A DNA stretch of 64,000 nt from Botryococcus braunii (taxonomy: Eukaryota; Chlorophyta; Trebouxiophyceae). Within the stretch, counting starts at the first letter, position 1. Every line of letters begins with the position of its first letter. The position numbers were made by a program, and so were the translations under genes. The stretch spans positions 18,501 to 82,500 of the forward strand of contig MVGU01001231.1 in assembly GCA_002005505.1 (NCBI GenBank). Reading direction: 5' to 3'. This document shows, piece by piece, positions 1-8,839 of the stretch. The notes below the pieces were generated by a model that saw only the letters and a list, made by a program, of their open reading frames with translations, did not search any database and was not told where the DNA came from.

Positions 1-70
1 TGGATGAGGCTGGTTCACTGCTTGACGTTGATGCTCCACTAGCTGATGATCCTTTCTTCTTGGAAGTCAT
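1..70 (-). CDS. Start of retroelement gag (partial, runs off left edge)
   Basis: On the minus strand an ATG at 70..68 opens a frame that stays open to the window edge. The 23 visible residues begin MTSKKKGSSASG and are Lys- then Ser/Ala-rich. They resemble in character the start of the complete Copia Gag-Pol at 2907 (MTKRGKEKESSS). The ATG overlaps the stop of the preceding small ORF as ATGA. Position downstream of an LTR and primer binding site makes this the probable start of the element's main Gag or Gag-Pol ORF. Only 70 bases are visible, so no domain can be named. Confidence 0.5.
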   Translation of the reverse strand, partial: MTSKKKGSSASGASTSSSEPASS

Positions 71-339
71 AATTCCCCAGTTGTCTTATAACTCCAGTAC
101 TCGCAAGGTAGCAGCAAGATCTTACTTCTGAACCAGGTGGGTTGAGCTAACGGACAGCCAACGTGAAGGTGAAAGATGTAGTCTTTGACGATAAAGGCTC
201 TCTCGTCAGGATTGCGGTCTCCACGTTGTCCTCCTTCTCTGATTAGTTCGTTGTATGACGGAGGTCCTGATCTCAAGCGCGCTGGAACGTTGAGGTTGGT
301 GGTCTTCCTGGCTGTTTGCTTTGTCCGCTTCTTCGCCAT
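67..339 (-). CDS. Small retroelement ORF with histone-H3-tail-like N terminus
   Basis: This 90-aa ORF lies between the primer binding site (394-407) and the gag start (70) of a minus-strand LTR element. Its N terminus, MAKKRTKQTARKTT, matches histone H3 residues 2-11 (RTKQTARKST) at nine of ten positions, keeping the equivalents of Lys4 and Lys9. The rest (PARLRSGPPSYNELIREGG and onward, ending in KTTGEL) does not look like a histone fold and I do not recognise it. The stop codon shares bases with the next ATG (ATGA), which suggests coupled reinitiation. Whether it is expressed is unknown. It could be a leader peptide, a chromatin-targeting accessory protein, or a chance ORF, but the H3 match argues against chance. 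Confidence 0.6.
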   Translation of the reverse strand: MAKKRTKQTARKTTNLNVPARLRSGPPSYNELIREGGQRGDRNPDERAFIVKDYIFHLHVGCPLAQPTWFRSKILLLPCEYWSYKTTGEL

Positions 340-393
340 TCACAGTCTAGTGAGCTCCGATTTAGGCGCCACCCACTCTCAGCATCCGAGCCC

Positions 394-407
394 GTGGGCC
401 CATAACC
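394..407 (-). other. Primer binding site, initiator tRNA-Met anticodon arm
   Basis: Read on the minus strand this is GGTTATGGGCCCAC, immediately after the LTR end (TTCA). It is the complement of the anticodon stem-loop of plant-type initiator tRNA-Met, not of a tRNA 3' end. The same 14 bases follow the 5' LTR of the Copia element at 2517-2530. Priming by an internal (half) tRNA fragment is established for Drosophila copia. Confidence 0.75.
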
Positions 408-1098
408 TGAAATATTCTGGGCTTGGCGTATCCTGCATGGTGGCGGCACGGAGGGTGTTAGACGATGTCCTCCTACTTGTGCGTTGTTAAGTAGGCACGG
501 ACATATACAAGTCAAGGACTGGTTAGCAACTGATTGATAGACACCCGGAGTGCCACTATAGTTCCAACCAAGTGTTACAATATCTCTCATCTCTCCTAAC
601 AAGGTGACGCAGTTCAAACACGCCTAACCTGCTCTCACCCAGGTCGTGTTCATTACTTTGTCCGATGAGCTAAACTCAACTCTATATGTCTAACATGTTC
701 TAACAATGTTCATCTGAGTGCTAAATCCAGGAATACAATAAGGATTAAGTCACCTGCATGGTGGCGGCACGGAGGGTGTTAGACGATGTCCTCCTACTTG
801 TGCGTTGTTAAGTAGGCACGGACATATACAAGTCAAGGACTGGTTAGCAACTGATTGATAGACACCCGGAGTGCCACTATAGTTCCAACCAAGTGCCTTC
901 CCTATCCGTGCTTGCCCCATATGCCTCCTTTCTACAAACGTGTCTGTAACTTGCGTTATGATAGTCTTCGTTCAAATGCATGTATTGCCTGGCAGAACTC
1001 AGGGTTCTGCCTCTCTTTCCTAATTGGTATTGTCTTCATACGGAGACTTGCCATTATTACTCCTCTGAGGGAAAGGCATAAAATTAATTAACACAACA
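408..1098 (-). repeat. LTR (5' LTR of the left-edge element)
   Basis: Read on the minus strand it starts TGTTGTGTTAATT (1098) and ends ATATTTCA (408), directly before the primer binding site. The length is 691 bp, nearly the same as the 694-bp Copia LTRs. The start and several internal blocks (for example TGCCTTTCCCTCAGA and GGCACTTGGTTGGAAC) recur in the interrupted LTR at 9989-15762, so the two belong to related families. The partner LTR would lie outside the window. Confidence 0.75.
432..895. repeat. Exact 143-bp direct duplication inside the LTR
   Basis: Positions 432-574 and 753-895 are the same sequence, 321 bp apart, both inside the 691-bp LTR. The outer edges are CCTGCATGGTGG and CCAACCAAGTG on the plus strand. 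The Copia LTR and the 9989-15762 LTR carry duplications of similar size and spacing. Confidence 0.9.
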
Positions 1099-1160
1099 GT
1101 GTGTGTGTGTGTGTGTCAGTGTGTGTGTGGGGGGGGTGGTTTCTCTGGGTGGGTGGGTGG

Positions 1161-1194
<34 letters not shown>

Positions 1195-1222
1195 ATGTGT
1201 ATGTGTGTGTGTGTGTGGTGTG

Positions 1223-1253
<31 letters not shown>

Positions 1254-1339
1254 TGGTGTGTGTGTGTGTGTGCGCGTGTGTGAAGGGGGGGCCGAGAGAG
1301 AGGGAGGGAGGGAGGGGAGGGAGGGAGGGAGGGAGAGAG

Positions 1340-1432
<93 letters not shown>
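1099..1432. repeat. (GT)n followed by (GA)n microsatellite
   Basis: Imperfect GT repeats at 1099-1278 merge into GGGA and GA repeats to about 1432. The block abuts the outer end of the left-edge LTR. Open frames here are low-complexity and not genes. Confidence 0.95.
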
Positions 1433-1817
1433 CGGGGTGTGTTACATTCCATAAAGTATATTGTGAGGTTGAACTTTTTAAGATGCCAAGTCAAGTATAG
1501 TATGGTAAGATATATATAGGATTGTACCCAAATGTTTGTCGAGGTCGGTTGAATGGAGCGCATTAGCTGATGCAGGACCATTTTGCCATTCATTAGATTG
1601 TTGAAGGGTTGGTGTAGTTAGCGCAGCACTTGAAACCAAAATGCTGAAAGAGATCAAAGGTAGAACTCCAGAAGAATAACGCTGCTTCTTATGTGCTTGT
1701 CGCATTGAGATTACCGTGCGGCAGCCTTACGCAGTCTGATCAGTTGCCGTGATCTGGGCGAAGGACCTGTGTGTCTTGATTAGAGGTTCTGATCATGATT
1801 GCTCGGAAGTAATTGTA
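1433..1817. other. Gene-free flank of the Copia insertion
   Basis: Unique-looking sequence between the microsatellite and the Copia target duplication. It continues after the element at 8840. I see no gene, RNA or repeat in it. Confidence 0.6.
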
Positions 1818-1822
1818 GAAAC

Positions 1823-2516
1823 TGTTGAGTTCTGAACATTATTATTGAATGCCTTGTGCTTTAAGTGATCTTCATGTGTGCACTATTAGGATATGGGTCC
1901 ATTGAGAACATAAGGTACCTTGAGACACGGCAGATTCTGGACGTTTTCGAACATAAGGTACAATCCTATCTAGATCACACGTTTGTCGGATGAACTCTTA
2001 AGGCTGCCCCACCGGAGTGAATACCAACTGGTTGTGAAAGATGCTGGGCATCACCAGATGCTAGTCTTGTCCGACAGTTGTGTGTGGCACTCAGCAGACA
2101 GTCGTACGGACTGTAGCTGGAGTAACTTCGTCTATTGACGACCTGTCTGCTTTGTACAGGTACGGTGCGGCAGTGTGTGTTGTATCATTGTTGCTATTGT
2201 GAGAGTGAACAAGCTTAGTGTACCCTGTAGTCACTCAAACAGATAAGGGACAGTGACTTCAGGGAGTATAGGCATGTACTTGAACGTAGCCGTCTAGAGC
2301 CTTATCTAGTGATTGCTTGATCGGTGCTTGTGTACAAGATAATGATGTAACGGAACTGGTTGTGAAAGATGCTGGGCATCACCAGATGCTAGTCTTGTCC
2401 GACAGTTGTGTGTGGCACTCAGCAGACAGTCGTACGGACTGTAGCTGGAGTAACTTCGTCTATTGACGACCTGTCTGCTTTGTACAGGGAAAGCCGATTG
2501 CCCATAACCTTTCACA
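1823..2516 (+). repeat. Copia 5' LTR
   Basis: Runs from TGTTGAGTTCTGAAC to CCTTTCACA and matches the 3' LTR throughout as far as I compared by eye. It contains an exact 135-bp internal duplication (2026-2160 and 2354-2488, offset 328) and two copies of CATAAGGTAC (1909, 1952). It should hold the element's promoter and polyadenylation signals, which I could not pinpoint. Confidence 0.95.
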
Positions 2517-2530
2517 GGTTATGGGCCCAC
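2517..2530 (+). other. Copia primer binding site (tRNA-iMet anticodon arm)
   Basis: GGTTATGGGCCCAC directly follows the 5' LTR. It is complementary to the anticodon stem-loop of plant-type initiator tRNA-Met and not to the CCA end, implying a tRNA-half primer. It is identical to the site of the left-edge element. Confidence 0.75.
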
Positions 2531-2906
2531 GCCCTTCCAGCTGAGCCAAGTAAAAGCAGGAGTGAAGGTCGTCTACGGATGGGTCAGACGTAAGCGTCAA
2601 CAAAGGAGCTCGAGCATGGCGCAGCGGCGCAAGGGAACTCGAGTGTACCAGGACCATTATCTTACTCACAGTTTACCTTTCTGGGAAATTCATAATTGAA
2701 GTTTTAGCTGTGCTTTATCATTCATAGACGTTGTCTAGAAGCACTGAGTGAGTCGGGCCGGACTCCGGCGCAAACTTCTGAGGGGAACATATCTGCTACT
2801 ACTGTGCAAGACTGGCTGGTAAATTTCCATGACATGGAGGGAATTGTAGGGTATTGCTGCATTCCAGAAGTTTATGAGTAAGTTTGGCTGGTGAAGTGAC
2901 AATAGT
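2531..2906 (+). promoter_or_regulatory. Gag-Pol leader with short upstream ORFs
   Basis: About 390 bases separate the 5' LTR from the Gag-Pol ATG. I see three short upstream ORFs: 2521-2544 (7 codons, overlapping the primer site), 2579-2593 (4 codons) and 2616-2699 (27 codons, starting MAQRRKGTRV). The third sits where the left-edge element has its H3-like ORF and also begins with basic residues, but it lacks the H3 motif. Confidence 0.45.
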
Positions 2907-5900
2907 ATGACAAAAAGGGGCAAAGAAAAGGAAAGTAGCAGTGAAACAGCAATGTCTCAACCTGGAGAAGTCAGTGGGGCCACTCCAGGGCAGTCTATGA
3001 CCGGGACACAATCAGCCACTGCAGAACCAAAGGTGGAGATTGACAAGGCAGCCTACATCCCCAATACCTCTAATCCAAAGATGACTGTCATGCTTGATGA
3101 TGGAGGGCGCAATTTTGAATTTTGGTATGAAAATTTGGAGGCGTGCGCAAACACCAAGGGGGTCAGAGCGGCTTTGGAGAGGCCAATGCCAGGGTCGGTG
3201 GAGAACTCAGCCATCAAGCAGTGGCTGATCCAGTCAGTTCCAGTCATCTGGCATTCTCAGATCTCATGCCACAAAGCAGCGTTCGACTTCATCGCGTGGG
3301 TGAAGAACAGTCACACTGGAGGGAGCAACCAAGACATCAACCTTGAGTGGTACAAGGAAATGGAGCAGGGCATCAAGACAGGGGAGACACTCAAGGTCTA
3401 CCTCTACAGAATGATGGATCTGGCTACAAGTCTCAGAAACAACGCGTTCATCCTCTTGGACCACAATGTTGGGGAGCTGATGGTGAAGGGCCTCCCTCCT
3501 GTGCTGAGGCTTGAGTCCCTGGAGGTTATGGCAACCGACAAGCCGCCATTGGAGCTGATTCAAAGAATCCTGCGCGCCGCAGCCAGCCGTGGGTACAAGG
3601 ACCCACCTGCAGAGGGAACACCTCAGGCCATGGCAGCTGCAGCAGTGGCTGGTCCCTCTGGGGGGGTAGCTGGAGCGTCATCAAGCGCTGGAGCTGCACC
3701 AGGAGTGGGAGCAGTACCGGGAGTTGGAGCAGCACTACCAGCAAACGAACAGCCTCCCGCTGGCCCCTCTGCAACTACTTTTGGTGGCAGGGGGCGTGGA
3801 CCTGGCAGGGCAAGAAGGCCCAGAGAGGAGCTTACATGCCACTTCTGCAAGGCAAAGGGCCACTTCATGACTGACTGCGGACCGCTCAGGCAGCTGCAGG
3901 CTCTGCATCAAAACATGCAAGCGGCAAGCGTTGGGCCTGCAGCTTACTGGGGCCAGGGAGGCCCACAGTCGTCTCCTCAAGCCTGGTGGGACCATGGATC
4001 TGGCCGGGGTGGCCCGCCTTCATCCGCTTCCAGCCCTGGACCTCCTTCAGCATATAACTATCCAACAAGTCAACACACGTTTCCGGGGTGGCATTTACCA
4101 CCTCCACCCCCTCCTTCTGGTGAGGCGATGTTTATCTCTCTCAATGTGCTTGCCCCAACTTCGCATGGAGCTAGCAGCACATCTTGGTTAATAGATAGTG
4201 GTGCCTCTGTGCATATAGTCAATGATCTCTCATTGCTCCATAATCCAGTTATGCATAGACAGCCTCTTCCTCTGCACTTGGCAACCTCAGACGCCAAGGG
4301 AGGAATCATTGCATCTGGGTCTGTATGCCTTGTGAATGCAAGGCACGAAGTATTCTGGCTGCACAATGTGCAGTGTGTTCCTTCTGCGCATACCAACCTC
4401 ATTTCAGTCACTGGTGCAATTCAGGATGGAGCATCTTTCCTGACTGACACTGCAGGTGGTTACACAGCCATGAAGGGACCTGAAGGGTGGTGTGGAGATA
4501 TCACCCGCGCACGAGGTCTGTTTTTTTTGGAGTTTGTTAGTCCTGTCAGAGGGCAGCAAGTTGGCTGCAGACATATTGATCACATGGCTGAGGCGTCTCA
4601 TCTTAGGAAAGGACACGTGTGTAGCGAGAGATCTCTGTGGCATGCTAGGTTAGGTCATCCTGGTGCCAGCAGCATGCAGAGGTTCTCCAAGGAAGATCTG
4701 GTTACAGGAATCAATATCTCCCTTGCTCCCTGCTCTGAGTGCCCCAAGCACTGTGAATCGTGTATACAAGGGAAACACTCCAGACCTCCTTTCCCTGTAT
4801 CTTCCAGGCCTGCACATCACCCACTCGATAGAGTCCATGTGGATACTGTGGGTCCCATATCACCTCCTGCCATCACAGGTGAACGATATTGGGTCACTGT
4901 AGTGGATGAAAGTTCACACCAAGTTGCCTCCCTGCCTGTGAAGTCAAAGGATTGCATCCCAAAGGCTGTGATAGACCTGCTCCGTTTTTGGCAGACCCAA
5001 CGAGGCACGGTTGTGAAGTGTGTGAGGACTGACAGGGGTTCAGAGTTCCTGAACCAGCAATTCAAAGAGTTTTGTGCTCAGCAGGGCACTAAGATGGAGT
5101 CCTCAGCGCCCTACACGCCTCAGCAGAATGGGGTGGCGGAGAGGATGAATAGGACCCTGAAGGAGCGAACAAGGACTCTGTTGGTCCATGCTGCAGCAGA
5201 CCCCTCCCTTTGGAAGGAGGCGCTTGAGACAGCTACCCTCCTCTACAATGTGGGTCCTACTTCAGGCAGGTCCCTGACCCCCATGGAATTATTCTTTGGT
5301 GTCAAACCTGATGTGTCTGTGCTGCGCACGTTTGGCTGTGTAGCCCATGTGCACATTCCCAGTGGCCAAAGGTCTGTTTTTGGGCCCAAGACCATCCCTG
5401 GGATGTTTACTGGTTATTGTCCCCAGTCTAAAGCGTATCGTGTGTACGTGGGGAATGGAGTGTGGAAGGAGAGTAGGGACGTCAGCTTTATCGAGCACTT
5501 GAGGGGGGCTGAGAGAGTGGGTCTATCAAAGGTCCAGCCTGGGTCTGTCTATGATTCTAGGATATCACCCCCCCTTGGCAGTGAGAATCTGGCAACGCCT
5601 CAAGCAATTCCCTCTGCTGCTCCACCCACGTTCTGGGATGAGGAGGATGACCATGGAGTGGAGACGCTTTCCACTGGGGCTCCTGGGACCTCTGGACTTT
5701 GTGCTGGGGATCAGTCTGGAGACGGGACCACAGCAGCACATGACCAAGGAAACCCCACCAGCCTGGATTCTACTGTTGGGACCCCAGAACCATCTCAGCA
5801 CTCGTGGTCGGTGCTTGAGCATATGCAGAATCTGGCCAGGGGGGGTGTAGAAACTCAATCCCAGGTAGAAAAAATGCAGAAGGTACAAGAGGGGTTGCGA

Positions 5901-8120
5901 ATGCAGGGGAAGTCACAAATTCCCCTTCCTCCAGGGACCACCCTTACAAGGGAGCAGCGTTATGTACAGCGCGTGGCTAGGAGAGAGCATTCTGACATCC
6001 CATTGCATGCCCCTGACCCAGGTCAGGCAATTGTGAGTGAGCCAAACATGGTTGGTCTCCCTGATATGCAGGGGCAGGTTGAGACAGTCGAGGCTATGTT
6101 CGGTGCAGATGTAAGAGATGAGAGCAGTGGGTTAGACATGCCAGCAGTAGGGGAAGCTGGTGCCCAATCCCAGTCACTGGCTAGTCATGCTTATGGTGTG
6201 CAGGCTGACATTGTAGGCGCAGCTCAGGCAAGTCTGGGTAGTGTGCCCAAGTGTGAGTCCAGGAGAGAGAGAGAGCTGCTGCTCCCCTCTGCATTGCGGA
6301 AGGTGCGAGAATGTAAGGGTGCTGCACATGAGTCCAGTAGTCAAGGAGAGAGAGAGAGACTTGAGAAGGAATCAGATAATCCCGGCAGTACTGCCCAGTC
6401 CCAGCATAAGGTACATAATGTACCTTATTCTGGCAACCAGGGAGAGAGAGAGAGAGAAGGGAACAGCATCAGTAAGGCTGACAGCCCTGCTGCACCACAG
6501 CATAAGGTACAGAGTGTACCTTCTGTCACGTTGGGAAAAGTTCACGTGCCCTCAAACTTGAGGGAAGCCCAGCGCTCACCTCAGTGGGAGTTTTGGCAGC
6601 AGGCAATGCAAGAGGAGATGGAGTCTTTAGACACCCATGAGGTTATGCAGTATGTGGAAAGACCCCATGGGCAGAAAGTTATCCCTGTTCATTGGATTTT
6701 TTCTACAAAAAACGATGCACATGGGAATGTCACTCGGTTTAAAGCAAGATTGGTTGCCCAGGGTTGCAGACAGATTCCTGGTATAGATGTTGGTGAGGTT
6801 TTTGCACCTACCAGCAGCTATGGTGCTAGGAGAGCTGTGCTGGCAGTGGCTGCCACACAAAATCTTGAGATCCACCAAGTGGATATCAAGACAGCTTTTC
6901 TCAATGGGGAGTTGGAGGAAGAGGTCTATGTGACCCAACCACCAGGATTTGAGAATGGCAACACGAGAGTTGTGTGCAAGCTCAGGAAGGCACTCTACGG
7001 TCTTAAGCAAGCCCCACGGGCTTGGCACAAGACCTTGAGCGACAAGTTGAGCGTGATGGGGTATAGTGTGTGCAAGAGCGACGCTGGGGTATACATCAGG
7101 AGGGCCCCTGATGGTAATCTGTCGTTTATTCTTGTTTATGTCGATGATCTTCTCATAGTTGCCAGAGTGGTTGCAGAGATTGAGTGGGGGAAAGAGTTAT
7201 TGAAGAAGGACTTCACCATCCATGATTTGGGAGAGGTGAATGATTTCCTGGGGTGTCAGGTCCTACGCAATAGAGTTCAGGGCACTATTTCCATGAGTTG
7301 CACTCCCAAGATTGATGCTCTTGTGGAGAAGTTTGGCGTTGCTGATGATGGACGTGGGGTTGATACCCCCATGTCCAAGGACTTCGTGGCTAGCAGCAGA
7401 CCCGAGTCCTCAGATGGTATGTCACATGGGGCTGGTACCCCTCTGCCACCTGGTCATCGATACTGCGAGTTAATTGGATCGTTACTGTACATAGCCAATA
7501 CGACCCGGCCTGACATTTCTCAGGCTGTTGGAGTGTTGTCAAGGTATAGAATGACACCCACTACCTCACACTGGAATGAGGCCATTCGAGTGCTGAAGTA
7601 CTTGAGAGATACCAGAGAGTTAGCTCTTACTCTGGGTGGAAAGGGCCCTGAGCTAGAAGGCTATGTTGATGCCGACTATGCTGGGGACCTGGACCACAGG
7701 TATTCCACCACTGGCTATGTTCTATCAGTCTATGGTAGTGCCGTGGTTTGGGGAAGCAAGAAGCAGAGCTCAGTTGCTACCTCAACTGTGCAAGCTGAGT
7801 TTATGGCAGCTGGCCATATTGTGAAGGAAGCCAACTGGCTAAGGGGCTTCTTGGAAGAGATAGGGGCTGCACCTTGGAGGGTCAAAATTTTCTGTGACAA
7901 CCAAGGATGCATTTCTAATTTACGGAACCCCCTGTATTCCAAATTCACAAAGCACGTTGCAGTAAGCTTCCACTACGCTAGGGAAGCTATGGCACTTGGG
8001 CAGGTAGATATCCTCTATGTGGAATCTGCACGCAATGTGGCTGACATTATGACCAAGCCACTTGCCAAGCCCGTGTTTGTTGGTCATCGTGATTCACTAG
8101 GTTTGAGAAGATACACTTAA
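2907..8120 (+). CDS. Copia Gag-Pol polyprotein, intact
   Basis: One 1737-aa frame encodes all products needed for Copia retrotransposition. In order: a Gag region (1-300) with an Ala/Gly/Pro-rich linker; a CCHC zinc knuckle (311-324, CHFCKAKGHFMTDC); an aspartic protease with DSGA at 430; the GAG-pre-integrase motif LWHARLGH near 577; an integrase core with D646, D709 and E745 (D-x35-E, with the usual TPQQNGVAER context); an acidic, Gln/Ser-rich linker to about 1210; reverse transcriptase with YVDD at 1411-1414; and RNase H with D1588, E1631, D1664 and D1713. No frameshift or stop separates Gag from Pol, as is normal for Copia. The linker holds three short RERE stretches encoded by (GA)n and two QHKVxxVP repeats encoded around palindromic AAGGTAC blocks. 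I take the first ATG after the leader (MTKRGKEK) as the start. Confidence 0.97.
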   Translation: MTKRGKEKESSSETAMSQPGEVSGATPGQSMTGTQSATAEPKVEIDKAAYIPNTSNPKMTVMLDDGGRNFEFWYENLEACANTKGVRAALERPMPGSVENSAIKQWLIQSVPVIWHSQISCHKAAFDFIAWVKNSHTGGSNQDINLEWYKEMEQGIKTGETLKVYLYRMMDLATSLRNNAFILLDHNVGELMVKGLPPVLRLESLEVMATDKPPLELIQRILRAAASRGYKDPPAEGTPQAMAAAAVAGPSGGVAGASSSAGAAPGVGAVPGVGAALPANEQPPAGPSATTFGGRGRGPGRARRPREELTCHFCKAKGHFMTDCGPLRQLQALHQNMQAASVGPAAYWGQGGPQSSPQAWWDHGSGRGGPPSSASSPGPPSAYNYPTSQHTFPGWHLPPPPPPSGEAMFISLNVLAPTSHGASSTSWLIDSGASVHIVNDLSLLHNPVMHRQPLPLHLATSDAKGGIIASGSVCLVNARHEVFWLHNVQCVPSAHTNLISVTGAIQDGASFLTDTAGGYTAMKGPEGWCGDITRARGLFFLEFVSPVRGQQVGCRHIDHMAEASHLRKGHVCSERSLWHARLGHPGASSMQRFSKEDLVTGINISLAPCSECPKHCESCIQGKHSRPPFPVSSRPAHHPLDRVHVDTVGPISPPAITGERYWVTVVDESSHQVASLPVKSKDCIPKAVIDLLRFWQTQRGTVVKCVRTDRGSEFLNQQFKEFCAQQGTKMESSAPYTPQQNGVAERMNRTLKERTRTLLVHAAADPSLWKEALETATLLYNVGPTSGRSLTPMELFFGVKPDVSVLRTFGCVAHVHIPSGQRSVFGPKTIPGMFTGYCPQSKAYRVYVGNGVWKESRDVSFIEHLRGAERVGLSKVQPGSVYDSRISPPLGSENLATPQAIPSAAPPTFWDEEDDHGVETLSTGAPGTSGLCAGDQSGDGTTAAHDQGNPTSLDSTVGTPEPSQHSWSVLEHMQNLARGGVETQSQVEKMQKVQEGLRMQGKSQIPLPPGTTLTREQRYVQRVARREHSDIPLHAPDPGQAIVSEPNMVGLPDMQGQVETVEAMFGADVRDESSGLDMPAVGEAGAQSQSLASHAYGVQADIVGAAQASLGSVPKCESRRERELLLPSALRKVRECKGAAHESSSQGERERLEKESDNPGSTAQSQHKVHNVPYSGNQGEREREGNSISKADSPAAPQHKVQSVPSVTLGKVHVPSNLREAQRSPQWEFWQQAMQEEMESLDTHEVMQYVERPHGQKVIPVHWIFSTKNDAHGNVTRFKARLVAQGCRQIPGIDVGEVFAPTSSYGARRAVLAVAATQNLEIHQVDIKTAFLNGELEEEVYVTQPPGFENGNTRVVCKLRKALYGLKQAPRAWHKTLSDKLSVMGYSVCKSDAGVYIRRAPDGNLSFILVYVDDLLIVARVVAEIEWGKELLKKDFTIHDLGEVNDFLGCQVLRNRVQGTISMSCTPKIDALVEKFGVADDGRGVDTPMSKDFVASSRPESSDGMSHGAGTPLPPGHRYCELIGSLLYIANTTRPDISQAVGVLSRYRMTPTTSHWNEAIRVLKYLRDTRELALTLGGKGPELEGYVDADYAGDLDHRYSTTGYVLSVYGSAVVWGSKKQSSVATSTVQAEFMAAGHIVKEANWLRGFLEEIGAAPWRVKIFCDNQGCISNLRNPLYSKFTKHVAVSFHYAREAMALGQVDILYVESARNVADIMTKPLAKPVFVGHRDSLGLRRYT

Positions 8121-8140
8121 AGCATGCAGGCAAGGGGAAG
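8121..8140 (+). other. Polypurine tract region
   Basis: The bases between the Gag-Pol stop and the 3' LTR end in CAAGGGGAAG. That is the position and composition expected for the plus-strand primer. Confidence 0.65.
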
Positions 8141-8834
8141 TGTTGAGTTCTGAACATTATTATTGAATGCCTTGTGCTTTAAGTGATCTTCATGTGTGCA
8201 CTATTAGGATATGGGTCCATTGAGAACATAAGGTACCTTGAGACACGGCAGATTCTGGACGTTTTCGAACATAAGGTACAATCCTATCTAGATCACACGT
8301 TTGTCGGATGAACTCTTAAGGCTGCCCCACCGGAGTGAATACCAACTGGTTGTGAAAGATGCTGGGCATCACCAGATGCTAGTCTTGTCCGACAGTTGTG
8401 TGTGGCACTCAGCAGACAGTCGTACGGACTGTAGCTGGAGTAACTTCGTCTATTGACGACCTGTCTGCTTTGTACAGGTACGGTGCGGCAGTGTGTGTTG
8501 TATCATTGTTGCTATTGTGAGAGTGAACAAGCTTAGTGTACCCTGTAGTCACTCAAACAGATAAGGGACAGTGACTTCAGGGAGTATAGGCATGTACTTG
8601 AACGTAGCCGTCTAGAGCCTTATCTAGTGATTGCTTGATCGGTGCTTGTGTACAAGATAATGATGTAACGGAACTGGTTGTGAAAGATGCTGGGCATCAC
8701 CAGATGCTAGTCTTGTCCGACAGTTGTGTGTGGCACTCAGCAGACAGTCGTACGGACTGTAGCTGGAGTAACTTCGTCTATTGACGACCTGTCTGCTTTG
8801 TACAGGGAAAGCCGATTGCCCATAACCTTTCACA
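8141..8834 (+). repeat. Copia 3' LTR
   Basis: It has the same 694-bp length and termini as the 5' LTR, including the internal 135-bp duplication. It is followed by the target duplication GAAAC (8835-8839). Confidence 0.95.
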
Positions 8835-8839
8835 GAAAC

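Larger units (their letters stand above)
1818..8839 (+). mobile_element. Complete Ty1/Copia LTR retrotransposon
   Basis: The element has two 694-bp LTRs (1823-2516 and 8141-8834) in TG...CA form, flanked by the 5-bp target duplication GAAAC at 1818-1822 and 8835-8839. Inside are a primer binding site at 2517, a leader with short upstream ORFs, one intact Gag-Pol frame (2907-8120) with domain order protease, integrase, RT, RNase H (the Copia order), and a purine-rich tract just before the 3' LTR. The intact frame, equal LTR lengths and perfect target duplication indicate a recent insertion that may still be competent. Confidence 0.97.

Noticed and set aside
1084..1593. Long open frames over dinucleotide tracts (here and at 21.4-22.2, 32.4-33.5, 44.0-45.4, 54.8-57.1 kb)
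   Set aside because: They encode only SL, RE, CV or TH repeats because dinucleotide tracts lack stops; no gene context supports them.
2605..2632. Sequence GGCGCAGCGG in the Copia leader resembling the initiator tRNA-Met D arm
   Set aside because: Only ten bases match, in the sense direction, which would not help priming; probably chance.
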